Shown here: positions 1 through 11,997 of the stretch, piece by piece
How positions within the stretch are numbered: position 1 is the first letter of the stretch
How the letters are laid out: each line of letters begins with the position of its first letter
Source: Thermomucor indicae-seudaticae
Lineage: Eukaryota > Mucoromycota > Mucoromycetes > Mucorales > Lichtheimiaceae
Direction: 5' to 3'
DNA length: 29,612 bases
Assembly: GCA_000787465.1 (NCBI GenBank)
Contig: JSYX01000436.1
Location: 1-29,612, forward strand
The notes under the pieces: model-generated
Databases searched by the model: none
What the model was told of the DNA's origin: nothing
The model's input: only the letters and a program-made list of their open reading frames with translations
Translations under genes and position numbers: made by a program

Positions 1-2786
1 AGTTTGCGACGCATGAAATGTATGGATGAAAACAAACATCGAGGAAACAGGAAGGCTACTTTTGCGAATTATCAATTTCATGATCTAGCTTTAGTGGTCA
101 TGGATGAATACGAAAGACAAAAAGGCACAGTTCTTTCCTAGTGAAGAGCTTGCTCTTTCCTCCTTCGATCCGAGCTGCGCGGATGATGCAAAGGATAACA
201 AGAATCACGTTTCTTCAGCATGAAAGTTGCATGAGAGTTCAGACAATGGCGGATGTTGACCAGAAGTACGATTTTGACCATCAAGTTATAATGGAGCTAC
301 AGCTTGAGAAAATAAAAAGCCGTTATTACTGTTGGTCTTCTGTGGTATTCGATTGACAAAAAAAAATAGGACAACAACAATCTCGAATGGATCCAGATAA
401 GGCCTCCGTCCGTGATACACGATTGTCTTTCAGTCTTTTGATGACAGCTCCAAACATGATAAAAGTTCTTGTCCTGAGTCACGTCGCCAATCGTTTGATC
501 CGCTATCGTACTATGAGTCGCAAAAGAATTTTAACTGCACTAATATGCTCAATTGCTGCTCTCTAAATGTGCCGTGACGGTGCACGCAAGGTATGGATCT
601 CAGACGAAAACGACACTGTAACTGAGAACCTACTTGCGCGACGCCGAAGCCTGGCAATGAGACAAGCAACTGCGTGTATGGTTCATAGCGCAAAGAAAGC
701 TCTCCGTAATAGTCATCGATCGTCAAAGGTATGGCCCGATTTCTGAGGACGTACGCCACTGACTACATTTCTACGATGCATATCGCCATTTGTCAAGTTA
801 GTGTGTATCCGTGTCCTGGCTCAAGCGTGCGCTGCTGAAGATTTTTCGTCTAGTTGAGCGGCGGCGGGCGTATAGTAAATTTGGAACCTTAAACACATCT
901 TACAAACTTCTTATTGTCAGCAACCCAAAGTACCTTTCCTGTGGAGTCACAAGGGCCTCCGACGTACTAAGTAGTAACTAGAATAAATGCTTAGAACGAA
1001 TGTTTCTCATCTGACCAGGTCACCGACTTACCGTCAATGGGCAGCAACGGGAAACGTGGGTCCTGATGGCGGAATGTGGATGTTCATTGACGCTCGTGAA
1101 CATTGGCTCGCTTCCGACTTCTCCGCTGCCATTTGTATCCTCGTCTTTCCTTGCATGGTCGTGGGTCTCTAGTTCTTGCTGAACCTGCCTGTGTGTAGCT
1201 GTTAATGGATTGATTTACCCTCTCTTACTGTGACGTTAGCCCTCCTACATGATGTTACTTCCTCTTCTCTATGCATGACTTGCAAGTAGCACATACAACA
1301 AGAAAAACAAGTTAAATGTCTTCGCATATAGAAACGTTTGACGGGGGCCCTCTGCTTATAAGTTTGCTACCTCTTTCTCCAGTGCGGTCTTGGCGCGTAC
1401 CAAGTGTTCAATTGCAGATCTCGGCTGATCCTGGGGCTGCACTTTTGCTCATTGCGTAATTCGACCACTGGGTGATGTCCGTCCGACAATGACCGTAGTG
1501 AGCAACACTGGAACTGCACAAAGGCGTTGTGCTGACGCACCGTGAGAATTGTTCGAACCTTTAAAGTTATGCTCGGTGGCCCATGATTACGTTTGCAAGA
1601 TTAGCCAGCACAGCTTTCCGCAATCTCGAGATCAACCAAGAGGGCAGCGAAATGGAGGAATGACGGAGACAGAGAGTACCCTGTTCCATAGTTGAGATTG
1701 ATTGCTGACGTGTAGCCGGAGCCGTAACGACTGATTCTTTTTTCATCTTTTCAACCGTTGTGTTGGACTTCTCCCAAATTTAACTTAAATCTCATGGTCC
1801 CTTTTTCCCTTTCCCCGGTTCCATATTCTTGTTCGCTTCATACTGGCTGAATTGCGCCCTTTGATAGTTCTTCAATATTCAGTATTTCCAATGCGTTAAC
1901 GCGGTGTCACCACATGTTTGATATTACTGATGCGTATGCCATGCAGATAACTGACACTGTTAGGGTTCCATTGCGAAGCATTTCTTCGGTACCTTGGGTT
2001 GTACACTTTGATGGCTTGGTTGCTGCAAAGGAGAGGTCTTTTGACGGACATTGTAGCTACCTAGGTAATTTAAAAGATTAGCTCTTGCCTTTTCTTTTTA
2101 CCTTGTGTTTTCCTTGGGCAAATTATGGACGCTACTGAGATGTTATTGGACGACTTTCTAATGTGAGTCAATCAAGACCAGAGCACGAGTACGTCTTCGA
2201 CCTAAGAGGCTTATCGTACGCTGTTTATCGTCTGGTGCTTTTCGGCGCATTCTGAATCACTGGTTTCTAAAGTATCTCAATGGTTCCTGTTTCTGTCATT
2301 GCCACAACCGCTTCCACCAACTTAAAAGTGGTGAATAAGCAGCGCGGAAGGCTTAATCCACAGAGCCATTTTCCGACATGAACGAGGATCACCGCGTTGC
2401 ACTGTAGGCACCCTTATGCACGCTTTCCCTTCTTGCTCTTATATACGTAGCTGCTCTTAACAGGGGTGCATTCCTAAGCTCCTGTACTAGTCATAAATCA
2501 AAATTAACGCTTTTCCCGTAACCTTCAACATTTCTAGCATTCCTAGTCCAAATTGCGCATACTGACGCGGTTATATTTAATGTCACTTTTGTCATTGTTT
2601 CTGTTTCATAGCCTAAGAGCAATTTCCTTTGATATGTTGGCTAAGAGCGACAACGATGCTTTGCCGCCAAGGCTCGCTATCTCATAGCGAACCTGAACAT
2701 GGAGAGAGGATTATCAGAACCTAGTATTCTTGATTTGAATTTTCTGTGCTCGCTACGCTGCTGTCGTTAATTTTCTAGATCCTCTG
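1..2786. other. No gene recognised
   Basis: Only open frames under 85 codons occur on either strand. I see no protein motif, tRNA-like T-arm pair, terminal repeat or tandem array. It could contain diverged exons too short to recognise. Confidence 0.5.
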
Positions 2787-2926
2787 ATGAAGTGTGTATT
2801 TATTGAAGAATACTACTTTGGATTCGAATTCATCTACAAAAACTTCAACACTATGATGCACAACAGTATTATATCCTTGATTCAGAGAAACGCGACGTCT
2901 ATACTGCGCCAAAGGATCCGAGAGGC

Positions 2927-3415
2927 ATGCGACAACCACTACGCACTCTCAGCTGTGGAGGGAACCGTTTGCTTGACGACTGGATTGTCTGTACATGGGT
3001 CTCGGAGAACATAAATGAAACACTGGATACTTGTAGTTGTGTAATACTTTGCGCCATCCGCTTTTACCACGGTATCACTCCGGTTCCTAGTGCCCTATAT
3101 TCACATGTTTTCGTAGTTCAAGGTTATCTTTCTTGGCGCTGGAATGTATCGTCTCTACCTGGCATTGATTTTAACCTAAAATGTGTATCTGTCTTCAAAG
3201 CACTGGCCACCAAAGCAAGTTTTTCTGTCGCGGTCGGTCTGCTTGTTTGTAATTATTTACAGCTCTATTTTCATTTGATGGATATATTACAAAGTTGTTT
3301 GGGAACACTAATGCGAAATTTGCAACAAGAGCGCGGAAGACAAAGTTACATGTACTGCACCAATTTTTCCATTCGTCATTTTTATAAACAAGGAAATATT
3401 ACTATTTCTTTGTAG
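2927..3415 (+). CDS. Hypothetical 162-residue ORF
   Basis: Open from ATG 2927 to TAG, with a hydrophobic segment (FSVAVGLLVCNYLQLYFHL). An overlapping frame (2787-3014) is also open. No domain, signal peptide or splice pattern supports either one. I list it because its length exceeds the background for this region; it may be spurious. Confidence 0.12.
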   Translation: MRQPLRTLSCGGNRLLDDWIVCTWVSENINETLDTCSCVILCAIRFYHGITPVPSALYSHVFVVQGYLSWRWNVSSLPGIDFNLKCVSVFKALATKASFSVAVGLLVCNYLQLYFHLMDILQSCLGTLMRNLQQERGRQSYMYCTNFSIRHFYKQGNITISL

Positions 3416-3992
3416 TGATCAATAATCACTTTCAGATGGGGCATTGCTTTTATCAAGCGCCGAGGACAGATAGCCAGCTTATGAGGATCGCTGCAATGGA
3501 ACCGCTTTGTCTCGCTGGTCGTCTCGTTGGCGTCACTGAATAGCTTTGTTTTCGCTGACTGAGATGCTGATTCTTTGACCTCGCCTGAGCTGATCATTCG
3601 GGACATCGAAGTAAAACCTGAAAACAAACATGAAGACAACCCGAAGGTCCGGATTATATGCCTAAAGTGCTATCCCATCATCTTCTTCAACGTTCTATAG
3701 AAACGAGCAAAATGTTCATCTCTGATGATTAAGATCCTTTTAGAAGCATGCTTTCTTTTGTGAAGCCTACGGAAACGATTGGAATATGATAGGTTACAAC
3801 CGCTGAATTGTTTGTGTAGTGACATTTTATCACTTTCTGGTTTCGCAGTGGCGTTCATTACAGTAAGCGGGTACTGTATCTGTCTCCACTGTGGTATACG
3901 GGACAACAAAGCACACAATAACTGTCGGGTTGATGACTTTCATGGAATCTTATCCAGCACAAGGTACGACGCCGAATTCCCGGTAAACGGAT

Positions 3993-4493
3993 CAACTAAT
4001 AAACGGCACGGATTACCAATGATGACTAGCACCGACAACGACAGCCAATAACTTTTTTAACGATCATTGAAAAATCCTTAATTCATTCTGTACCTGAAAC
4101 ATAACTGATACATTTATCATGTTCAGGGAACGTCATCCTGATAGTTTATATTGACTTCTAGGATAAAAAAAGGTTGCGAAATCGACGATTAATAAACGTC
4201 CTAATATCACTTTCACGATACTTATCTTGTCTCTTTATTTTCTTTGTGGACCCTTTATCACAGACAGTTCAACTAATAGACTGTACAGACAACCAATGAG
4301 ACTAGAATCAACCACAATCGCCGATTCTTCTTTAACTTGGAAAAATCTTTAATGCATTCCATCATGGAAATCTTTAACGTATTCAAGGAACGATAGCGAT
4401 TATAATCTATTCTGACGTCTAATATGAAGATATCCTTAACTCAAATATAATAAAACACCCTTGCGATACTTTTCTGATACTTATCTCATCTCG
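3993..4493. repeat. Diverged tandem duplication, two units of about 260 bp
   Basis: Unit one starts CAACTAATAAAC at 3993 and unit two CAACTAATAGAC at 4270. Both then show, in the same order, CCAATGA.GACTAG, GGAAAAATC.TTAAT.CATTC, a TTCA.GGAACG block and finally GATACTTATCT..TCTC (4217 and 4476). Spacing is 277 bases at the start and 259 at the end, so several indels separate the copies. No open frame is conserved between them. Confidence 0.6.
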
Positions 4494-6484
4494 TAGCCGT
4501 TTTTTTGAACTGTATATCGTATGTAGCGCCCGAATAATGCGTGAATGCCGTTCCGCTTGCACATATATCTGCAGTGAAGGGTACGGACTTGGATAGGTAA
4601 AAGGTAGACATCGCCTGCATTCCGTATTCAGCAATAAAAGTCCAATAGGGTACCATCATCGCTCTTTCAAAGTGCTTAGATTGCTCATCATCAAGCGAAA
4701 TGCAAGTTAACAAAAAGCTCGAACAGCAAAAGAGCACCGATGGATTTTATAGGTGCCCTGAGGCGTAGCAAGTTGCCAAGTAACATGACTTTTTAGGCCG
4801 TATTTTGGGAGCATGATCCGATATGCTGATATGCTTGTCTCCCCGTCTCTCACGCTTTTGAGTTTATAGTATGCCCGAGAAGATGATTAATATGTGTCCG
4901 CTATGTAGATTGAGTGGTTCAGCCTCCCATATTGTCGACGAAGCCTTTGTTCACTACACAGCTGTAGAAAAATCATCACAACAAAATCAGGCATACTAAG
5001 AAGTCGATTAGGCGAGGATGAAACTAAAGGAACTGAATATAGTATTACTCGCGCAACTACTGGATTCATTACGCACGTTGGTAACGCAAGCCTAGCAGCA
5101 AGGTGGCGGAAATTTCTCGTCAATTTGTTTGATTAAATTAGAGACTTTTCTAAAGGGCCAATAACATATGGTTCTCTACTTAGCTCAAAAATTTATAGGT
5201 TGCAGTGGCCGCTCGCTTTAACGTTCGGGGATGAGAACCCGAAAGGTTAAATCGAATCCAACATCTGTCGCCCTTGGCACTACTGATCTTCCAGAGGGCA
5301 GCAGAGGCAATATTAGGGAAAGCATCCTCAAGAAGTAATAAAAGAGAATTGTGCGAGAGATAGAAGGATCTTCTCATGCGTCACTCTGAGCTTATAACTT
5401 TTTGTTGCAAATTAAGTGTGCGTTTCTCGCTTTTGCATGTGATAATTCCGGCGGGTAACGAGGAAAAACTTTTCCCACGGTTAGTGGGACCAGTAACCAG
5501 GCATCAGGAACATCAAACGTTCTCAGTAATAGTCTGATAAATACAAGATCTTCTATGGGTGCATAGAAAAGAGCAGCACACTAGAGGATCATCTGGATTC
5601 CGAAATCATCTGCCTTGTCAGGAAAAATTAGAAAACTGGGATGTGAATAGCTGGAAAACTCGACGTAGACTGAAATCACGTCCTATCTTAAGCACAAATC
5701 TGAGAAATACCTATGATTGGCTTGCTATTTAAGGATAGAACCGTCGGAAGTGATCAATGATCATTAAAGCGTAAATAGTGATAGTGCCCAGCTTACCCAC
5801 GCGGTAAAGGCCAAAAGTAACCGTTAAATGGAGCTTCGTTGAATTGAGCTGCCGCTGTATGTTCACTTCCTGTCGCTGGATAACGTCTTAAGATTGTGAA
5901 GGAATATGCTATCCAGTTCGATAAAGAACATAAATCTTATTCGTCTATGATCAACTGCATGGATCTTTCAGGGGAAAACCAAGAAGGAACGGCATGGTCC
6001 CGCCACTCCCATTTATCCGCGTCTAGTAGGAGGCAAGGCGCCATCCATCACATGGGCTCTTTTCCAGAAACAACCCTTTATCTTTTCTTTGGCTAAGCTT
6101 GTTAATGACAGATGCTTGCGCAAAAACGATGTTCGTGTTCGTTATTCGCTACGGCCAACGGTAGCTTGTTTTTTTCTATAACGTATAGAGGAAGTGCACA
6201 GTGTGTGGGAAAGTATAAAGACAGCTTTTGGGGAAAGTGGATTGCATTCGTGACCAGTGCCTTGTTCCATGATTAATAAGACAAACAATGGGAGAAGGGA
6301 CAACTTTGGAATTCCGAAATGCATCGAGAAAGGCTATAAAAAGCCTCTTTGACTGAGCAATCATTTTGTTCCTTCTCTTTCCCTTGGACCCCGCCCTCAT
6401 TGGCAAGTCTTCTGGTACATATTCCTTTTATGAAACTCTGTATCTACTCTATACAATGCTAATAGCACTACAATAGCAAGGCTC
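4494..6484. other. No gene recognised
   Basis: Short frames only. A hairpin TCCCACGGTTAGTGGGA stands near 5475. No coding motif or mobile-element end was found. Confidence 0.45.
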
Positions 6485-6860
6485 CCTCCAGGACCAAGGC
6501 CCTTTGGATTACCCGGGAAGGCCCATCCCGGGGGGGACAGCATGGCGACGACTTACAAGCAAGCCGAGTAAGTATTTTGCCCGTTTCGTGAAACTCTCTA
6601 TCTTCTATATAAAGATACTAAAACTCTGTTCAAAGTCGTGTAGGACTGCCCGACATCCCGCTGAGGATCCGGACATGGCCTCTGGGGAGGTTGGGCCGCA
6701 CCTGAGGGACAGGAAGGGGGGCCACGCAAGAGCCTAGGCCTTTCCAGTCCCGATGGGGTCAATGATCCGGGAGTGGCCACCCGAGGAGACTGGGGATCGA
6801 AGAGTAAACCACGTCCACGTCGTGATCCCTGGGTCCGGATATGATGGCTCCGGAGCTGAG
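6485..6860. other. GC-rich palindromic island, probable unclassified repeat
   Basis: Two strongly GC-rich blocks (about 6485-6570 and 6645-6855) flank an AT-rich core with CTATATAAAG near 6606. Short palindromes are dense: CCCGGGA/TCCCGGG arms at 6512-6518 and 6526-6532, and CCAAGGCCCTTTGG at 6494. The composition contrasts with the surroundings and resembles that of the hAT-like MITEs at 22.2 and 24.8 kb, but TAGGGCTC ends are absent. The open frames across it (6504-6737 plus, 7035-6598 minus) look compositional. Confidence 0.4.
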
Positions 6861-7585
6861 AGTTACTCATTTCATATATAGTATCGTCATTAATCGCTTT
6901 AAATAAAACGATTTTTTGGTATGAGTTTGTGATGGAAGCTATTTTTCCTTTTCCTGTGGATAACCCAGACGTAGCATTATTCTGCGGTTGGTGCTTTCTG
7001 CGTCGACAGTCTTTGGCGTGGGTGTCGCTGCTCATTGCAGGTGTGAATGCCGAGGAGTGCTTTCTTTATCCGACGGTGTCCGTCATGTCATCATGAAGGT
7101 GAAATCCGTAAACTATCCGGTTTGAGCCTTTTCCAGCTATACTGAGTCCACGGCCAGGAGTTCAGTGGTTGAATAAAGTTTCTAAGTCATCGATTTTGTC
7201 TGCAGGTCCTAATTCGCCTCGTGGAATGAATTTACGCTTGAGTCGTGCATAATTGCTACTAATCAGCGGTCTGTCTAATGTTTAAGAGTGTATGATTTAC
7301 CTCGTGTTTTGTCTTCGAGCTTCGTTAAGACGTGTCACGTGTCGGGCAACAAATTTGTCCCTTTCTTCTTTCGCATACAGTTCGGCTCTTTTTCCTTGAA
7401 AGGGGATGCACGACCTCAGCCATGCAGTTGCTACGATCAATGTGTTGTTCAAATAGCGAGGGCTGTGATGATGTAAAGCTTGGACGGCAACAGAATTGGA
7501 TTATTCGCAACATAAAACGAGAACGATGCGTTTCAAGGCTTCAGATTTCAGCGCGACTTGAGTGCACAGAAGGCAAAAGGTCATG

Positions 7586-8029
7586 GTTTCCGCCAGCGCC
7601 TTACATACGTTTCTGGATATGTAGCTGATTGCACTCGGCACCGTTCAACAAGACAAGTTGCACGACGATGTTGTCATATTACCACGCGGTGATCTTTATC
7701 ACTGGTTTGAGTGGTTTTCGCATGAGAATTCAGTACCCATTGTCAGACTAGACGACACCAGGCAAGGCAGAGTCTGTATATACGTGGACGTATGTCTCAG
7801 CAATTGGATCCACTGTTTCGTTTCAATACTCGTCAGAAACGTAAGTATGGATTGGTCTGATAAGATGGTAACATCTCTGGCTGATATTTTGATATTCACA
7901 GCATGCTTTCAAGAACTCGAATGTACTTGCAGGACTTGGCACCAGTGCCAACCATAACAGTGGATGTTTCTGGTGAGAAGCTGTACTATGTCATACCGGC
8001 GAATTATGTACTTGGATTTTTTTTTCATT
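7586..8029 (+). pseudogene. Possible CADG (Axl2-type cadherin-like) gene fragment
   Basis: The plus strand shows ALHTFLD, then VVILPRGDLYHWFEWFS in one frame with one TAG (7622-7624), then after a shift near 7750 ESVYTWTYVSAIGSTVSFQY. It reaches a GT-AG intron at 7841-7901 (GTAAGT, CTGAT, CACAG; 61 bases, like the introns of the WD40 gene), and beyond it reads DLAPVPTITVDVSG and LYYVIPANY. The order TFxD, LPxxDLxxWxxF, VYTWTYV...VSF, then N/D-xAPV...YxIPA is that of tandem CADG domains in fungal surface proteins such as Axl2. The fragment stops near 8030, where the retrotransposon remnant begins. The match is motif-level only and could be chance. Confidence 0.3.
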
Positions 8030-8129
8030 AGGTGAGCTCGTATATATTTTATCTCGGTTGCTGGGTTAAAACTCCTAAAGTGGTGTTTAGCTGTTACAGT
8101 TATCAGTGCCGCCGTCTTTCTTGTCAGGC

Positions 8130-9190
8130 GGTTTAGGCATCATATTGTCCGCGCCAAGCTTGTTCTCCTGAACAAAAATATGATTGACAACGTTCGGCTG
8201 TGTCAATACGTAAGGACCTTGTGATCGGTGTATAACGTGGATAGGATCACCTCAGAGATGCTAATGAAACATTTTAGAACAAAAAGCTATGGCACGCATT
8301 TCATGCATGAGAGTGGAGCAGCTTCCCCTGGATTACTGAAAACGCTTGTCTGGAAGTCAATGTGTTGGATACGGTCTTTGGACTTCTGCGACGTCGTACA
8401 TAGCACCAATACCAGCTCAGAAGCACCAGTATCAAGGCAGGATGGTTTATTGTTGAGGTCTGGATATTATACAAGACACCTTTGGCGGAATGGCCTTGGA
8501 ATCCCTGGAGTGCTTTTGGCCCATTGTGATCCGGAGTGCAGTAATGGAGTCCGTATTGCGGAAGTCATGCAAGAGTGCAGTCGCCACGGTAACAGGAAGC
8601 ATGTGTCTCGAAAATCGCTCGCGACACCGAGGAATCACTAGATATCTTGGTTGCTTACCGTCGTCGACCAAAGCTTTGAAAAAAGGTAAGTGTGCGTTAA
8701 GTGGTGTATCATTTCTAGCGCTACAGTAACCGATCAAATAAACGCATTTTTGGACAAAACGACATTTCCGTGGACTGATGATAAGGACGGTATTTCTCTG
8801 GATTGGTGATCAAATCCAACGCAGCGAGACGTTATATGGCTGTTTGTACCTGATCAATGTGCTCCGCCATGTTTTTGCAACGAACAATAATGCCATCTAC
8901 GAAGGATAGTATGATGTGAAGGTCTTGGAATAAGCGGCCCGTTGCTCCTTCGAATTGGCATAGAAGAAGAGGGGTCTGAGGCGGAAAGGTAGCCTTGGAA
9001 AATGTGGTATTGTCCGCTGTGGGTACGAGTTGTTTTGGAAAGCGGTTTTAAGGCTCCAAGTAGTGAAAACAGTAGAAGAACTGAGAACGTGAAAGGTCAA
9101 TGTAATCAAAGGTATAGTATGTAAGTATTGCTCTTCGCATTCGTTGACTGTAGCAAAGTTATTTGGTTCAAACCGATCAGCATATGCAGG
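8130..9190 (-). pseudogene. Ty3/gypsy reverse transcriptase-RNase H remnant
   Basis: Seen across several frames of the minus strand, in the right order and spacing: NEC...YLHTIPLI (for the LN...YPLP motif), VFTTWSLKTAF (FT..DL..AF), LPFRLRPLFF (PFGL...F), FVDGIIVRCKNMAEHIDQVQ (YVDD box altered to FVDG, 8892-8903) and RLAALDLITNPEK (the LNPEKC region), then an RNase H start with NKPSCLDTGASELVL (TDAS altered) and RIQHIDFQTSVFS near 8360, and LYTDHKVLTY near 8203-8235. Stops and frameshifts are frequent, so it is long dead. It differs from the pol at 22.3-27.5 kb in sequence. Upstream protease and gag are not recognisable, though CKYCDRTYYQ near 9660-9690 could be a zinc-knuckle relic. Confidence 0.75.
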
Positions 9191-10781
9191 GCTTATCATT
9201 GTTGCTGATAGTGAGGACTGTGAAATGGACAGTACACAATATGATATCCATTGCTGGAAGGACTTGATGCATACTTGAGAAGCAGCGAGTAAAACTGCTT
9301 GCGTCTCTGTAGCGTACTCGTGATGGATTCAGTGTGTCCTACTACCTTATAGACTCAAAGGGCTCTCTGCAAAGTACACTGATTATTCGTGGAATAAAAC
9401 AACTCGTTTATTATCAACACACAAGGCTCTATCTATGTCCCTTAAATATTTTACTCTTCGTAAGAAGAGGTGTGAAGAGAAGAACAAGAACACGCTGTGG
9501 GTTAGTTGCTGAGCTTAATTTTAGTCCAGAACCGCGATTCCAAGCTCATCGTCTTGGGCTTTCTTTTCTTTTTCAGAAATGACATTTTCTGAATCTGACA
9601 GTGCATTTCATTACTGCACGGCCTCTTTCATTTTCTACTCTCGGTGTTATTGGTAATAGGTACGGTCGCAATACTTACAAGGCTTTGATTTTGGAGTTGA
9701 CATTGGTCGCGTATTGGATTTCTTGGTATTTATTCGCTTGATGAATGGTGTCCCGATTGCCTGTGGAAGAACAGCGGATCGCAACGCGGTATAAGGAACT
9801 GACGAGAAGCCACTGTTGTCCGGATGGGTGATGCAATGCAAACAGGCTTCTTATTGAGGACCAGCGTCCTTGCGGTTGCGCTTTTCAACATAAGCAAATG
9901 AGGCAACTCAAGCAGAGCGACAACGCTACGTGACCTATGGTGTGGACCATTGCGTTCAATCTGGCCAACCTTGACATGAACGCGAAGCATAAGGGAGAGG
10001 TGGAAACGGACGGCCAGACTCGCCGAGTCTTCAACACGCATTCTACACTTCAAGGACAGATTGTCGCCTTCTCTGGATCACCTGTGCTTTTCCGGCTTTT
10101 TCGTCTTCTCCATGGTTTGTCAGCGATACAACCTGAATTGGTCGAAGCCTTCATCACCAAAGATGCAACCTGACTTTTGTCCCGTCATTTATCAGTAACG
10201 AATGAATTTGAGTGACGATGTACGAAGTCTAAGCATGCAAGGAACATTTGGTATGCTAGTTTCGAGTCGTAAGGCCGCCTAACCAGTTTATGTCTGGATT
10301 ACTCTTCATGATGTGGAGGGCACAGCTAAAGAGCCACTTTCTCAGTTGCGGCTCAAGTTGCCACCGATTAGTTTCCTTTATGAAAGGAGGAATGCTCAGC
10401 AATATGGACATGGGAAGTGTTATTGACTCACTAAGCGTCTATATAGTCGCGGATTAGTGGATCGTCTTCGCTCTGGTGATGTTGAGTGATGGATTCCAGT
10501 TTTGCTTGGGAAGATTTATGTATTTGAATACACGGGTGCAACGCAAGGAACGTAGAATGGACATATCTCAGGGATTCCTCTTTGAACGTGCTTGGCAAAG
10601 AATTGCGAGAAGGTCTGGCAGACTTTTCATTCATATGCTCGTACTTTTGGTTATTGGTTCGTTTGTCTACCGACTGCATTGAAATTGAATTGTCCGGTTT
10701 GTTATTTTGAGCTGGGAAGCCCAGGTCAGTGACGAGTTATCCGTCTTCGTGGTTTAGAATCATACAGTGGAGGATAAAAGA
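9191..10781. other. Probably the upstream (gag-protease side) relic of the 8.1-9.2 kb retroelement
   Basis: The region lies on the 5' side of the minus-strand reverse transcriptase remnant, where gag and protease are expected. Fragments that might fit are a CxxC stretch (PCKYCDRTYYQ, near 9660-9690) and a polar 82-codon frame at 10679-10431. Neither is diagnostic. No LTR pair was found. Confidence 0.25.
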
Positions 10782-10937
10782 GCGATGTTTCTTTTCGAAT
10801 AAACTACGCTGTCAACTTGGAAAGTACAAATATGCTTAAATGGTGTTAAAGCTTTGGACAATGGAGAGTCTCGCGGTTTCTGCAACCTTACATTCGCTGA
10901 ATTTCACAAAGCAGCAGCTCTAATTCACAGTGTTTGA
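10782..10937 (+). pseudogene. RRM-like RNA-binding fragment, broken
   Basis: The frame reads VQICLNGVKALDNGESRGFCNLTFAEFHKAAALIHSV and then TGA (10935-10937). RGFCNLTF (10872-10895) fits the RNP1 octamer of RRM domains except Asn for the second aromatic, and the following AEFHKAAALI fits the second helix. A TAA at 10800-10802 interrupts the strand before it, and RNP2 is not visible, so this is at most half a domain. Parent gene unknown. Confidence 0.35.
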
Positions 10938-11997
10938 AGTAGCATTGTCGAGTTCCCGCTCATTGTCCCTGTTTATGCGTGACAAAGCCAAAGCGAACCA
11001 ACACCCCTTAATAAGCAAGTGTCTTTTTTATACCTCTTTTCTGATGTGGATACCTCGATGGTTTGATTTAGGATGAATCAGAATGGAATGGAAACACTTG
11101 TATACTCTCCATCAATTACATAGACTATACCAGCATGCTCGGTATCCAGCCCCTTGTCTGACCAATTATTCAGCTTGTTTGTTTTCCCGGTCCCGGAGTA
11201 ATTGAACAAGGAGATCTGGCGGTTATAGGCGACTGCAGCTGGTTCTCGTATTGCGACAAAAAGATTAAGGCTTGTCAGCCGGAACGTAAGTTCAGTTCAC
11301 CTTGCCGCCATAGCATGGAGTGATACATTAGTTTAGATGCGCTATCAGGACACTGACCCAACAATCTGGCATGTGCGATCCGCAACGACTTGCCCCATTA
11401 TTACCGAGCTGGGCTGCATCAATGGATGATGCTTCGCTATCACTGACACTTGGAATTTGCACTATAGGATTGATGGATGGAAGGTTCGGTCTTTTACGCA
11501 GATAACAACAAGAACAACAGCCATCGAATGTACTGCATCTATCGCTATGGCAGCAGCATCTTTTGATGACGAGTCACATGTACGAAAGCAACAGCAGCAG
11601 ACGTGGAAACAAATGCCTGGATTAAAGACGGGTCTATAAACGGCTTCACTGAGGCTGACGCTTATTATCGGCTGGCTGACCAAGAAAGCCCTGAACCACC
11701 CCCAGTCCAGCAAAAATGGATATAAAATATCCAGCACAGTGTGTACTTCATCCATTTCCCGATTTTCCTGCCATTTCCACGCAGACCCCATTAGAAGTCT
11801 GTACGATAGTCTCTTGTACGTCCAATATCCTTCTCTTCTCCCAAACGCAATATACTGCAACGAGTTGCTTTGTTCTTTATGTATACAAACAACCCTTTCG
11901 GATTGTTTTCGTATTTAAACAAACATGATGTTTTTGTATGAAACAGCTATATACATGTGTGACTCACTTGCTCACAACAAAATCACCGTCGCCACTC
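10938..11997. other. 3' flank of the WD40 gene, no second gene recognised
   Basis: Downstream of the WD40 stop there is no AATAAA within the first 150 bases; CATAAAG near 11880 is the closest variant. A plus-strand stretch near 11210-11290 (GDLAVIGDCSWFSYCDKKIK) runs into a GTAAGT donor and could be an exon relic, but I cannot assign it. Confidence 0.3.

Noticed and set aside
1530..1570. GTTCGAACC, T-loop-like, as part of a tRNA
   Set aside because: No acceptor stem or D- and anticodon arms can be paired around it.
6598..7035. 145-codon minus-strand open frame
   Set aside because: Half of it crosses the GC-rich island and is Pro/Arg-rich from composition; no domain, and the other half shows nothing recognisable.
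8040..8215. Transmembrane helix plus basic tail on the plus strand (AVTVISAAVFLVRRFRHH) as the end of the CADG-like protein
   Set aside because: The minus strand over the same bases reads as the RNase H end of the retroelement remnant, so the helix is probably a chance frame.
8228..8641. 137-codon plus-strand open frame
   Set aside because: The opposite strand carries ordered RNase H motifs over the same bases; the plus product has no domain.
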